Below are positions 10,141 through 25,797 of a stretch of DNA of 64,000 nucleotides, in pieces. Source of the stretch: Epiperipatus broadwayi (taxonomy: Eukaryota; Onychophora; Udeonychophora; Euonychophora; Peripatidae); the NCBI GenBank assembly GCA_028023455.1, contig JAQFVV010000111.1, positions 3,645,443 to 3,709,442 of the forward strand, read 5' to 3'. Position numbers and translations under genes: made by a program. The stretch's first letter is position 1. The number at the start of each line of letters is the position of its first letter. The notes beneath the pieces were generated by a model that was not told where the DNA came from, ran no database searches, and was given only the letters and a program-made list of their open reading frames with translations.

Positions 10141-11539
10141 ATTATTCTATATCTTTTGCCTGTAAAATTTGAAAGAGTGATTTAAAAACAACAACAACAA
10201 AAGAATAATTAGACATAACAAATATAAATAGTAGAATCAGATATACAATACATTTATATATTTACATTTATTTATTAAAATAGTACTATATTCTTTTTCT
10301 AAGATAGGTTATATCAAAAACGGTAAATGAGAGAATGAAAATTGGTTTTGAGAAAACAGGTTATTGTTTTGAGAATACATTAAAATATTTTATCACGTAG
10401 TAATTTCCAGTTATAATTTTATTTAAAAAAAACCCAACTCGGATGTTGATAAGACAATGAGGGAGAAAGTAAAATTATGTATTTATTCTTAAACAATCTA
10501 AGTATTATCATCATCACAAACCTTCAGGAAAACATTTTTGTAATGTAATTCACAAATCTGATGTTAAAAAATTATTTTTAATACATTTGCACCAATAAAG
10601 TATTGAAATATAAGATTATTCACGAACTAATTTGGTCACAATACATTACTGTAATGTAATTTACAAATCAGATTTCTAAAGAACCATTTTTAACAAAGCA
10701 TATACATATTGTAATGAGCAAAAATTCACAGCCCACACAAAGTCATCCAATGGTAATTTGCATGTGAACTCCACATTCCAACATCAAATGATCAAATACT
10801 TTTTCTTTTATAGCTCACTAAGATCTGTTAGCTGCAAAAGACTCTGTCATACTTTAATTAATCTTGTTGATTGCAAATAATGACAAATGCTAAAAATAAT
10901 AAGACATTACAATTTATATATATATATTACAATACAAACAATAACATAATCATCAACTATCCATGGGGAACATTAGTCTATGGATTAAATTTAGCATAAT
11001 AACATATTATTTTATTTAACTGCACTTACTTAGCTTGAATGTAAGTGAATACAGTCAGAGGTTTATTGATTCTATTATTATATTTTATGTAATGAAAATT
11101 TGTTTATAAACTTCTCATCAATTATATAATATCAATAATTATGCGCTTATAACGCTCGTTAAAGAAGTTATATGTTATTAAATTTATTTAAAGCTTAGCA
11201 CTTTCAAAGCTCTATGGCTTCATAATCATAGCTGTGCAAAATATGCTCAAATGATATACAACACAATACCATTTGATTGTCTTTGGACACCTACAAATTT
11301 TCCACACGACTAACTGCCTGTATTATTTATTAATACAATGGATTGTTACACAGTTTTAAGCCTTATTTACAGTTTGAGGATATGCTAACATCATTCAATA
11401 AATTATATTACTAATAGACTTAGACCAATATAAATAATTTCATAATGCAGGTAAATAACTAAACATTAACTAAGTAGGGGTAAGAGATAAAAAACAGCAA
11501 CTGTGTTACACTCATTTATAAATCAAGATTATATAAAAC
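10141..11539. other. AT-rich DNA with two dispersed-repeat copies
   Basis: It contains the small repeat copies 10536-10600 and 10632-10702 described for 8811-8965. Otherwise it is unremarkable. Confidence 0.5.
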
Positions 11540-11800
11540 AAAACATATGATATATGGTAGGTATGTGCATCTACCACATACTACTGCTCAAAATAAGGGT
11601 GATAAGTGTGAATGATCAGTAGATTCATATGGTATTACACAATGAAAATATATAAACAAAGCATATGTTATATGTTATAGGTATGTCTGTCTGAATATAC
11701 TACTGCTCAAGGTAAGTTAATGAATGCAAGTGACCAGCATACACAAATAGTATTACAATTATTTATGGATAAACCAAACATATATAAGTGAACAGTATAC
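11540..11800. repeat. Diverged tandem repeat, period about 117 bp
   Basis: Two full units and a partial third begin at about 11540, 11657 and 11770. Each has a CATATG core, TAGGTATGT and then CTACTGCTCAA, followed by AGTG-type endings. Divergence is substantial. Confidence 0.6.
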
Positions 11801-15050
<3,250 letters not shown>

Positions 15051-15719
15051 AAATATATACTTTATATGGAATTTGTAAATTATAAATGACTATTTGTTAG
15101 TCTGCTTTCAGAATCTGGAAGTTATAATTGAATATTTATTAGCCTGCCTTCAAAACTGGTTAATTTGCCTGATTAACAAGGTTTGTTTAAACTATTTACA
15201 TTATTAATCTCACACCCCTTGATCAAGCTGCAATCTCTAGCATATATATACATACATCAAACCATAGATAAAGGTGATAAAGAAGGTTGCTTTGACAACA
15301 GGTTGAGATTGTTGATGGCTTAAGTATATATATATATATTGTAACAGGTAGTTTTCAAATAGAATGATCATCTATATCTCTTAATATCATCTCTTAAATG
15401 TTTGGCTTATGGATAATGTGATTATGATGGTTTTATTCATTAATGATGGTCAGCTGAAAGGAAATTATAGCTTTATTATAATCATATATGAGCCCAACTT
15501 CTTTCATCATCTGTTATTATTCATAATGTTAGTTCTTATTTCACTGATTGTAAATTTTCTTATATTTATTAAAAATCACATATACTAAATTTATAATTTA
15601 TATCATGTATAACCAGATATATTTTAGAACGTTACATAAAATAAAGAAGAAAAACATTTAGAGATACAAAATTTTAATAAAAATAAACAATTTAATAAAA
15701 TTAAATAAAATAAAATTAC
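15051..15719. other. AT-rich non-coding DNA
   Basis: No gene or family repeat is seen. Short TA run at about 15325-15340. Confidence 0.5.
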
Positions 15720-16445
15720 TAAAAATGTAGTTTTTAACTCGAGATTCCGCTTTTAATAGTGTATTTTCCTTATTTTTAATGTTAAAATTACAATTTTGCG
15801 CTTTTTTTAAAGGTTAAAAAAAGTTCCATAAGATGTTGCCATCTCTTGACTTATTTTACAAGTAAAAAAATCAATAAAACTGTCATTAAAGGTCTAACAA
15901 AAGATACAGCACTGCCCATTCTTAATTCTGATTGGCTGTTAGCTTTTGACAACAAAGAAAATGGATTGTCAATAACTAAAGCATTACGATTTCTTTTCTT
16001 TCACTTTGAAAATGATAAACGAATGTTTTAGACCTTTTTAAAAGTATTTTTCGACAAATTGTAAATTATTTTGATAAAACATGCTAAAAATAAAATTATT
16101 TTAAAAAAATAGTTAAGACTTCAGCAAAAATTATTTATTTTTCAGCAGCATAAAATTGGGAAAAAAATCACTTACTTCATGAAACTGTTTGGTTGGTTTT
16201 CTATCTTTATTTAAAAGATTTGCTGTTATCTAATATTTTTATAATTATAAATAAAAAATTATTTTTGAAAAAACTTTCGTTCACTTTCCTAACTTGACAA
16301 ATTATTAATATACTTATTACAAACAAAACTAAAGTGAATATAATATTAAAAGATGAATATATTTTGATGCTTGAGTTTGTGAGTTGACCAACTAGAAGTT
16401 TAGAGCTTTACCTCACTTGGCCAATAAAATTAATCCCCAGTGAAT
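15720..16445 (+). mobile_element. Non-autonomous dispersed element, copy R1
   Basis: One of three related copies (with 17395-18320 and 24868-25635). Shared ordered landmarks are CATAAGATG, a GCC-CTCTTG block, ATTTTACAAGTAAAAAATCAAT, a CTGATTGGCTG repeat, a long AT middle, GTTCACTTTCCTAAC, TTAATATACTT, GAGTTTGTGAGTTGACCAA and a final TTTACCTCACTTGGCCAATAA. No protein is encoded. Terminal structure is unresolved. Confidence 0.7.
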
Positions 16446-17394
16446 GAGTTATAGTTTAAAAAAAAGTTTAATAAATAAGTAAGCATTTTCTTTGATACAA
16501 GAGAATAGATAAGTGATTACATAATTATTTTACTATTAATAAATTTCTCCTCCTTTTCTTTATCCATCAACTGACATCTAAAATATAAAAAAATAATGTC
16601 TATTTATATATACAGAAATATATATTCTCAATGTGTTTGTGCATAAAAATAAAGAATGTACATCAACCAATTATTTATGTATATAAAAATTAATTGCTTT
16701 AAAAATAGCTAATTAAAATACAGTTTACCATCACCATAACAAAACTAAAGCTCTCACATTCTTTACAAAAAATATATGTAGAAATACCTATAGCAGTTTT
16801 ATATGCACACACATGATTTGATTATATATAAGTAAGTGATAGTCAAATAGCAGGGTTTCCATTATTAGGTCTTTTTTCTCATAAAAGTGTATTAACTATA
16901 ATATTATTGTTTAACTGCATTTTATTGACTTTCACAGCATTCTGTTGATATTCTTTTAAATTGTATGTTTCTTGCATTAAATTTATTTTTCTCTTCTTTA
17001 TATAATTTGACTACAAACAAAAATATAAAAAGTAAAAAAAAAAGGCATTTGTCTTTATGACTGGTTACCGTCATTGGATTGTGTAGAACTATATTTATTT
17101 CAGAGGTTATTTTTAAATGTCCTCATTTTAGGCATGTTTTGCATACACATACACCCATTCCAGTTTGTTCATTTGGTAGATTCATATTTTCAGATAAAAT
17201 TGGCTAAAGGCATTTAACCTTTAATTGTTTAAGTTACTATGCCACAGTAAATATCTTCTATCTTTTTATAATATGACATAATTGCTTATACACTGAAATT
17301 ATTTATATAGTTTTTTCTTCACTGTCAATAACCTTTCTCTAGTGGTTTAAACTTAACTTGCTGCTAATACGCTTTCTAATGGGGTTCAACACAT
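16446..17394. other. AT-rich non-coding DNA between two element copies
   Basis: No gene or repeat is recognised. Confidence 0.5.
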
Positions 17395-18320
17395 TGTATC
17401 AAAGGCTTTGGATCGCTCTAAATCGGGCATTTTTTGAGCTATGGTGATGTATTTATACTCAATGGAAAGTTTAGAAAAAGTCCCATAAGATGCTGCCCTC
17501 TCTTGAATTATTTTACAAGTAAAAAATCAATATTAGGAGTGTTTTAAGTTGAAAAGTTGAAAAAAAGAAGAAGGCCAATGCTGATTGGTTGGGGCATCCA
17601 TTCTCGATGCTTATTGGCTGATGATTCTGATAAATATTTTTTCACCACTGAAAATGAATATATATGTTTTAGAGTGTTTTTTTATTATTCTTCATACATA
17701 TTATAAATTATTTTTATAAAATCTGCTGAAAATATAGTTATTTTACAAAAGTAGTAAGGTTTTATTAAAAAATTGTATACTTTACGTGATTGTAAATTGA
17801 AAAAGAAATCAGTGATAGCAATAATTTTGACATCCTGACAAGAGTTTAGATTACCCCAAGCTGTTTATTTAATTGTCAAACAAAGATTAATGTTTTAGAA
17901 TATTTTTCTGGCATTTATTTACATATTATAATGTATTTTGGTTAAAATATGCTGAAAATATAATTATTTTTAGAAAAACGCTAAGATTTTACTAAAAAAT
18001 TCTTAAAAAATTCCTTAACGTAAATCTGGGTGGGAATATGAATGACATTTGCATTGCTTGTAATTTTCTCATAATATTTTCTTTGATTTTTCCGCTTTTG
18101 AATATTTCTATAAAATACAAATAAAAATATATTTTTGAAAAAACATTAGTTTACTTTCCTAACATTACAAATAATTAATATACTTTTTAAAAACGAAACT
18201 AAAATTAATGTATATTAAAAGATGAAAATATTTCTATCAAAGAGTTTGTCAATTGACCAATTAAAAGTTTCAGAGTTTTACCTCACTTAGCCAATAATGA
18301 AGTGACTCTCAGAAAGGTTA
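17395..18320 (+). mobile_element. Non-autonomous dispersed element, copy R2
   Basis: Same landmarks and order as copy R1, with a longer AT-rich middle and a second partial internal repetition (around 17690 and 17930, ATATTATAAA/TATTATAATG followed by TGCTGAAAATATA). It shares the ATTGACCAATTAAAAGTTT to TTACCTCACTTAGCCAATAA end. Confidence 0.7.
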
Positions 18321-18860
18321 ATAATGATCTGACATAAAGTTTGTCCAGCAACTAATATAAATAACACCTTTTACCAATCTAATTTTTTAAGCACACCAAC
18401 CAAAAGTAAAAAAATGTAAATTATGCTAATTGTATATAATAAACCCCATGACTAAATCAGATCAAACAACTAATAAAAATACATTATATTCTTTTTTTTT
18501 TCTCAATTAAAATTTTCTTCTATTTGCAATTCAAAAATTCATGTTTATAGGTTAAAAATATTTCATTCAAACAAAACAAGGTAATCCAAATCTAGTTACA
18601 ATTAATTATACCTAATTATTTATTCTAAAATATAGAGAAAATAAATTTAAAATAAAAAAAAAGAAAAATATTTTAACACAAACATTAGAAAATTTTTTTT
18701 TTGATTCTTTACTAGGTTTAATAAACATGATACATTATCTTACTTTTTATTAATAAAGCAACCACAATATTTTTTTATAGCTTTTAAGTATACAAATTCA
18801 ACAAAATTTGCTAACCTTTGATTAAAATAATCATTTTTTTCTAGAAAAATGCTTATATGT
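18321..18860. other. AT-rich non-coding DNA
   Basis: Nothing recognised. Confidence 0.5.
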
Positions 18861-18879
18861 TTTGAGGAAAAATAATGGG

Positions 18880-18915
18880 ATTAATAATATATATATATAT
18901 ATATTGTATTTCTAC

Positions 18916-18998
<83 letters not shown>
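18880..18998. repeat. (TA)n microsatellite
   Basis: TA dinucleotides at about 18884-18904 and 18919-18998, with a short interruption between them. Confidence 0.97.
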
Positions 18999-19000
<2 letters not shown>

Positions 19001-19960
19001 CACAGTATAGAGAATTAGGGGTTAACCTGAAGTACTGGCACTCATCATCATTAACCTCAAGTAAATACAAAATTTAAATATACAAATAATATATTAAGCA
19101 TGAGACATAAAAGATCAGCACAAAACTAACTATAAGTTCACCAGAATTACACAAAAGTAATAATCATTCATTATCATGAATGATCAACAATAAAAATCAA
19201 CAATCAATCTTGTGACTGGATCTGAAATAGGTCTACTACAAATCAGTCTAATTATTTAGCTCTTGCCAATTTAAGGCAGATGTACAAACTTAGAATGGAG
19301 AGGCTGTAATTTGATTTCTTATCATTTTGTTGTTGCATAGAACAGACACATTTTTCTCTGTCTTTAAAAAATTATTAAATTTTATGGTTTATGTAGTTAA
19401 TTTATAAAACTATGGAAGAATAAAAATATTAAATATCTGCCCATTCAATGAGACAACCAGCGAATGAAATTCCAGGGGAAACTACAAAAATGTGGAAGAA
19501 AGAAAAATTCATCAAAATGCATTGTATTGCAGGTCAGCTATATAAATATGTTCCGTGGATTAAAAAAATCAGAGTTGCATTCATTTATTTGCAACACCAG
19601 CATTATGTTTTTATGGATATCATATTTCAGATCAAGGAGTTCTATAGGATCGATTAACTCAATGTATGTGTGATAATAAGTGATTTAAACTACAATTTAA
19701 AAAATATTGCTGAAATACTTAAACCTGCTAATCATCATCAATGCTCTGGTGACTTAGTACCATTAATCTACTAGTCAACTATAAACATATGTAGTGCATA
19801 AACTTTAAAGATACCCCCTTTATGCCATCCAGCATTAGAAAAGTAATAATGTTATCAGCAACTGGATGTCCATAAACATTAAATATAAACCTATTTTATA
19901 TAACAGATCATTATGCAGAAATTCAGTTCAGTGAGCAAAAGATATAATACAAACATATAA
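18999..19960 (+). repeat. Dispersed repeat P, single copy with internal insertion
   Basis: 19000-19265 and 19665-19960 match, in order, the right arm of the inverted pair at 25798-27128. Shared landmarks are GAGACATAAAAGATCAG, CACAAAAGTAATAATCATT, TTGTGACTGGATCTGAAA, then CTGGATGTCCATAAACA and TATATAACAGATCATTATG. The middle 19266-19664 is absent or different in the other copies. It contains no convincing gene; two overlapping 69-codon openings there look like chance. The left edge abuts the TA microsatellite. Confidence 0.7.
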
Positions 19961-20393
19961 TATTCTAAAACTATTTTAGGATTGAGAAAATTCACTGGTA
20001 TAACATTAATAATGAAATATAAATTTATTAATTAAAAACAATAAAATGAAATGAAGGTCTACAGAGTAAGCTATAAATATAAATTTGGCATTCTGATTTT
20101 GATTAATACAAAAAGAAATAAGCTATCACATTGTAATTTACCAATATCACAATAGGTTTACATAAAACACCTATACATTAACACACAAACATGCCTGTAT
20201 AAAAAATACATATCAGAATTGTGGTAAACTAATAATAAAATTTAATTCATTTTTTAATAATACATCAGTGGACATATATGTGTGTATATGAAAAATATAG
20301 ATAGTCAATATTAAACCTATTAATTTAGCCTCTTAATTTTTTTTCATGGTAGGAGTTTGCTATTAACTGAAAGGAGACTCTTTGATTCCTCTT
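19961..20393. other. AT-rich non-coding DNA upstream of LINE copy B
   Basis: No recognised element. The true 5' end of LINE copy B could lie slightly upstream of 20394. Confidence 0.4.
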
Positions 20394-20666
20394 GGAGGCC
20401 TTAAAGGAACCGAGCAGGGCAAATTCCTAATGTCCACTCCATACGTTCTTGTTGTTGCAGCTGTTATTACTATGTGATTATTCATATAGTATACAAACAT
20501 GGACGGGCTGCTCACCAACACACATTAGCCAGTGTGGTGAGTTTATTGGCTTTTTACCTCTGAGTTTAAGATCAAGAAACACCATGGTCTTTCTTCTCAG
20601 TGCCTGATAAGGCAGAATGAATGTTTGTGTAAATGATAAATATTTTTCCAATACATATATACAATT

Positions 20667-23600
20667 ATGACAGACAAAAATAAAGCATGGCCCTTATTCC
20701 CAGGAGGCTGTAAAGTCACCAACCAAGGCAGCAGTTGGTGGCTGATGGTGGAGGGTGCTAAGAATCCCCTGATTGTGAACCCAGGCTGCCATTTGATGAT
20801 GAATTTTTATTTAGGTACTTACAACTGCAGATCACTTTCAAGTGAAGGAAGATTGCAAGAATTAGAAGAACAACTGTCTTATATTAAATGGGACATTATT
20901 GGACTTTGTGAAGTTAGAAAAAAAGGAGAAGAAACAATTGATTTAAAAAATGGACATATACTCTATTATAAAGGCACACATATTGGAAATACAAGTGGAG
21001 TAGGATTCATTATAAATAAAAAGTGGAAGAACAATATTGTGGAGATTGATGGTGTATCGGACAGAGTGGCAAGATTAGTTATACAACTTAATAGCAGATA
21101 CCAAATGCAGATAATTCAGGTTTATGCCCCAACAAGTTCTCATAGTGATGAAGTAGTAGAAGATTTTTATATGGATGTACAAAAGGCTTTTGATCTGAGT
21201 AAACAACATTTTAAAATTGTTATGGGAGACTTTAATGCTAGAATTGGTAGACAAATGAAAGATGAAATTGCTGTAGGTAATTTTGGTTATGGTAATAGAA
21301 ATGAGAGAGGACATAGACTTGTGGAGTTTGCAGAAAAAGAAAAACTTTATATTATGAATTCATTTTTTGAGAAAAATGTTAAAAGGAAATGGACATGGAA
21401 GCATCCAAATGAAGGTACAGCAGAATTGGATTATATTTTGACTAACAGAAAATACATATTTCAAGATTGTAATGTTCTTAATAAATTTAACACAGGAAGT
21501 GATCATTGATTAGTAAGGTGTAAGTTACGTGTTAATGTAAAACTAGAGAGACAAAAATTATTAAGAAAAACAATATTTACAGTTGATATTCCTAATCTTC
21601 AGAAACATTCTAATGAATTTAAATTAGAACTTACAAATAGGTTTCAAGTGTTAGGAGATTTTGAACATGATTCAGATTTGAATGAAATTAATATGAAAAT
21701 AACTGATACACTTTTAAAAACTGCAACAAACATAGCTGGTAGAAAAAAGCAGCAATTGACTAATAAAATTTCTACTGAGACTAGAGAATTTATGAAGAAA
21801 AGAAGGAATATGAAGATATACAAAAATGATGTATTAAAAAGAATTGAATATCTCGAATTTTGTAAAATTGTATGGAAAAGAATTGAAAATGATATAAGAA
21901 AGTATAACTGTGAAATAGCAAGGAAAGCTGTAGAAGAAAATAAAAGTCTCAAAAATGTTAAACAACATTTTGGTATTGGTAGGAAATTTATATCTGCAAT
22001 AAGAAAAAAAGATGGAATTATTACTAAAAAGAGAGATGACATCATGAAATTGGTAGAAGATTTTTATCAAGAATTATATAGTAATAAAGAACAAGTACCT
22101 CCTATATCTATTACATCTTCCGAATTGCCCAGAATTTTAAATGAAGAAGTGAGACTTGCAATTAAGTGTATGAAGAAAGGAAAGGCTCCAGGAAATGAGA
22201 CTTGCAATTAAGTGTATGAAGAAAGGAAAGGCTCCAGAAAATGATGGAATTATAATTGATATATTAAAAGAAGCAGGTGAAGACCTAGAAACAATTTTAG
22301 CAAAGTTATATACCAAATGTCTAATGATAAAGATGTACCGGAAGATTGGAAGAATGCAGTAATAATATTAATATTTAAAAAAGGTGATAAAGAAGATATT
22401 AGAAATTACAGACATATCAGCCTTTTATCAGTTTTATATAAAATTTTTACCAAGATAATTACAACTCGTCTACAGAGAACTTTGGATTTCCACCAACCAA
22501 GAGAACAAGCTGGATTTAAAAGTGGTTTTAGTTCAATAGATCATATCTAGGTATTAAGAGAAGTCATAGAAAGGACAAACGAATATGAGTTGTCATTATG
22601 TTTTGGATTTGTAGATTATGAAAAGGCATTCGATTCTATACACATTTCTTCAGTGATTAAAGCATTGGATCATCAAGGTATAGATCCAGGATATTGTCAT
22701 ATTTTAAAGAATATTTATAAAAATGCAACAGCAACAATTAGATTACATAATGATACTGGAAAAATCAACATTGAGAAAGGTGTAAGACAAGGTGACGCCA
22801 TATCTCCAAAACTCTTTACAGCAGTGCTGCAAGAAGTATTTTGTGGATTAAAATGGGAAACTAAAGGAGGAAAGTAAATGGAGAGTATTTAAGACATTTA
22901 GATTTTGCAGATGATGTAGTTGTTTTTGCAAATAATGCTTCAGAGCTGCAGGAAATGTTGCAGGAGTTAGCAGATGAAAGTAGAAAAGTAGGACTAACGA
23001 TAAATGTTAAAAAGACTAAAGTAATGTTTAATCAATTTGCTCAAAATATGAAAATAAAGATTGATCATGAAGAATTAGAAGAAGTTAACAGTTACAAATA
23101 CCTTGGTCAGATTATTAATACAGATGGAAACATAATGGAGGAAATTAATCATAGAATTAAACTTGGTTGGAGTGCTTTTGGTAGAAATAACTTGATACTA
23201 AAAGGAAATATGCCTATGTGTTTGAAAAGAAAGGTTTTTAACAAATGTGTTTTACCAGTTTTTACTTATGGATCTGAGACTTGGACACTTAATAGAAGAG
23301 CAATACAGAGACTTCAGACCACTCAAAGGAGTATGGAGAGATGTATGTTGGGAGTAACAAGAAGAGATCGAAAACTCTATGTATGGGTAAGACAACAAAC
23401 AGGTGTTACTGACCTTATTGAAAAAAAAATTAAAAGATTGAAATGGAGTTGGGCTGGACATATTGCTAGAAGAGATGATAATAGATGGACAATTGAAATT
23501 TTAAACTGGATTCCAAGAGATTGTCAAAGACCCAGAAAGAGACCACATGTGAGATGGATGGATGAAATAAGAAAATGTGCAGGGGTGTTGTGGAGAAGAG

Positions 23601-23671
23601 AAGCTAAAGATCAGAGAAGATGGATTAAACTTGGAGAGACCTTCATCCTGCAGTGGATTGATAATGGTTGA
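20667..23671 (+). pseudogene. LINE endonuclease-reverse transcriptase ORF, lightly broken
   Basis: The APE-type endonuclease spans about 20814-21530, with LGTYNCRSL, IIGLCEVRK, VYAPTSSHSDEV, MGDFNARIG, ELDYILTNRK and the SDH box. The reverse transcriptase spans about 22180-22960, with KGKAPGND, FKKGD-IRNY, FVDYEKAFDS (motif A), RQGDAISPKLF and FADDVVVFA, then NSYKYLGQIIN and the RTE C-terminal region to the stop at 23669-23671. Breaks seen: TGA at 21507-21509 directly after SDH, where copy C has CGA; a 46-base tandem duplication at 22151-22242; a 1-base loss near 22323 that restores the frame; TAG at 22548-22550 where copy C has CAG; and a frameshift near 22868-22880. The product would retrotranspose RNA in the nucleus, but this copy cannot make it. 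The N-terminal 20 codons lie in the module that copy C has inverted, so the true start is uncertain. Confidence 0.9.
22151..22242. repeat. 46-bp tandem duplication inside LINE copy B
   Basis: The unit starting GAGACTTGCAATTAAGTG occurs at 22151-22196 and again at 22197-22242 with one difference (GGAAAT versus GAAAAT). Copy C has a single unit. The duplication shifts the frame by +1. Confidence 0.95.
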
Positions 23672-23673
23672 TG

Positions 23674-23674
<1 letters not shown>

Positions 23675-23768
<94 letters not shown>
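23675..23768. repeat. (TA)n microsatellite at the LINE 3' end
   Basis: About 94 bases of TA starting immediately after the LINE terminus. Confidence 0.98.
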
Positions 23769-23770
<2 letters not shown>

Positions 23771-24159
23771 CATTTTGACAATCCTTCATTATTCTTAATT
23801 AATTGTAAATGTCTAAAAATATTCTAACTAGTTCTTTTGTCTCTAATCTTGAAACATTTTTGGGGTTTCCTTTTTTCTTTTAATTTCAAAATAAAATCTT
23901 AATTTTCAATACAGAAGTTTCATTTAAATTTCAAATCCTCTGCGATCATATTCAATATTTAAAAAAGAATTCTTAGAGTTTTCTTTTCTCTTATTTTATG
24001 AACAATAATGGGAACAATTAATTTTCCAAACACAAATGTCATTTCATATTTTTTTCTTTGCTATATTTTTAGTTGACAAAAGTTATTTACTTTTAAAATT
24101 TGTTAATTTAAAAAAATTTAACTGTCATTTTCAAGAAATTATTTAAAATAATACCACCC

Positions 24160-24163
<4 letters not shown>
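23769..24163. other. AT-rich non-coding DNA
   Basis: Nothing recognised. Confidence 0.5.

Positions 24164-24245
<82 letters not shown>
24164..24245. repeat. (TA)n microsatellite interrupted by a T-run
   Basis: TA at about 24164-24194, a run of T to about 24206, then TA to 24245. The two halves can pair as a hairpin. Confidence 0.95.
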
Positions 24246-24246
<1 letters not shown>

Positions 24247-24867
24247 CACATTCTACTTGCCGGCAGTTATAAAGTAGGTCTGCTGTGTGTACTCTCTATA
24301 TATGATACAATAACATTACTAAGCTTCCCTGTCTATAGATAATACAGGATAGGACATAGCATGGTAATACTAAAATGTTTTGGTAAGTAATTCCATTATA
24401 ATCATGTCCATAGTAGAGTAATATAATGACCCATTGATATTATCAGTGAAGATATAAATCAAGTAACTGATGGCATTCAATCAACTCCATTTAGTCTATC
24501 ATTTAGTTGGCTTCAGACATGCCAGCCATCTAGTACATATTATGGACTAGGAAACACAAAAAACCAGGCCCTCTACTTCCATGGAAATCCAAACTCTACC
24601 ATCATGTCACTAGCAGTAGGTGATGATTTGTACTCTGCACCTTCAGTTATAAGTTCATAGTAATAGTAATACTGCAAAACTGTTATAATCTGTAAAACAA
24701 TCATAACCTTTTTTCAACATTTTTATAGTCAAAGTGGAATTTAAAAACTGGAGTAATTAAAAGTGTTTTCTTTATCTTGACTAAAATGGCTCTTTTCAAA
24801 TCACCTTAATTCATTCAAATAGAAATTTGTAGTATTTTTATTAAAATATGTTATACAAGCTTTAACC
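24246..24867. other. Unassigned, less AT-biased DNA
   Basis: About 600 bp of moderate complexity. No open frame, RNA promoter or repeat partner elsewhere in the window was found. Confidence 0.4.
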
Positions 24868-25635
24868 CTTTTCCCGCCTCTTACGAGGCCTCTCATCGAC
24901 AGCTGATGTCACTCTAATTCTGTTATTTTTAATGCTAAGATATTCGTTTGACAGTTATTGATTAGGTTTTTAAAAGTTCTGTAAGATGGTGCCCTCTTCC
25001 GAATTATTTTACAAGTAAAAAATCAATAAAACCACATTTAAAGCTAAACAAAGAAAGAAGCTTGTCGGTGATTGGCTGTCAGCCAGCTCTCAGCTGAAAA
25101 AGACATTCTGATTGGCTGGAAAGAACAAAGAAACCACCTGATCAAAGAAAATAAAGAAAAACGCTGAGATTTTTATTTCGAATGTAATTTAAGTATTAAA
25201 AAAATATAATTTGAGAAATTAAAATAATTTTTTAATAAAATATAGTAAAAAAACAAAATTATTTTCAAAAAATATTGAAGATTTTAGTAAAAATATTTAA
25301 GATTTAGCAAAAAAAAATCTTTACTTTTCCATAACGTAAAATTGAAAAAAGCATTTTCGTCAGCATTTTTTTGTTTATACATTCACTTTTAAATTTGCCG
25401 AAATTGAATATTTTATAATAAATAAATAGCAATTTATTTTTGAAAGAACTTTTGTTCACTTTCATAACCTGAAAAATTAGTAATATACTTTTTATAAATG
25501 TATCTGAATTGAATTTAATATTATAGGTGAATATGTTTTAACAATAGGCTTTGTCTTCAGTTTGTGAGTTGGACAATTAAAAGATTTGATTTTTACCTCA
25601 TACAACCAATAATAGAATTAGTGGTTTATAATCAA
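24868..25635 (+). mobile_element. Non-autonomous dispersed element, copy R3
   Basis: Third copy of the 15720/17395 family. It shows TCTGTAAGATGGTGCCCTCT, ATTTTACAAGTAAAAAATCA, two GATTGGCTG blocks, GTTCACTTTCATAAC, GTTTGTGAGTTGGACAATTA and the TTACCTCATACAACCAATAA end. Its 5' part (24868-24965) is GC-richer than in the other copies and includes CCCGCCTCTTACGAGGCCTC, a potential hairpin. It has no coding capacity. Confidence 0.7.
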
Positions 25636-25797
25636 AAATTTTTTTAAATCAAAATAGGTTTTATAATTACATACTCAGCAAACCTTAATTTATTTTATTG
25701 TTTCTAATTAATAAATTTATATTTCATTATTAAAGTTAGTCCAGTGAATTTACCCAATCCTAAACTAGTTTTAAAATGTTATATGTTTGAATGTTAC

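Larger units (their letters stand above)
20394..23674 (+). mobile_element. RTE-clade LINE, copy B: nearly full length (about 3.3 kb)
   Basis: A 5' module (20394-20716) is followed by an endonuclease, a reverse transcriptase and a basic C-terminal region, ending at the GATTGATAATGGTTGATG terminus against a TA microsatellite. The length suits RTE elements, which carry one long ORF and end in short simple repeats rather than poly(A). The C-terminal block (RLKWSWAGHIARRDDNRW, RPHVRWMDEIRK) is typical of the RTE clade. Copies A, C and D show the same termini, so the boundary at 23674 is well placed. The 5' boundary is inferred from the part shared, inverted, with copy C. No target-site duplication was found. 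Confidence 0.9.

Noticed and set aside
11540-11800. CRISPR-like array
   Set aside because: This is a diverged tandem repeat of about 117 bp without short identical repeats and unique spacers, in a eukaryotic context.
18862-19077. Ile-Tyr repeat protein
   Set aside because: It is produced by the TA microsatellite. The same applies to the frames at 23501-23798.
19448-19673. Two overlapping 69-codon frames inside repeat P
   Set aside because: They lie in the part absent from the other P copies, and neither shows a domain, a splice context or codon bias.
21644-22070. Minus-strand hydrophobic frames (133 and 78 codons), repeated at 48444-48773
   Set aside because: They recur in both LINE copies only because they are antisense to the conserved LINE ORF.
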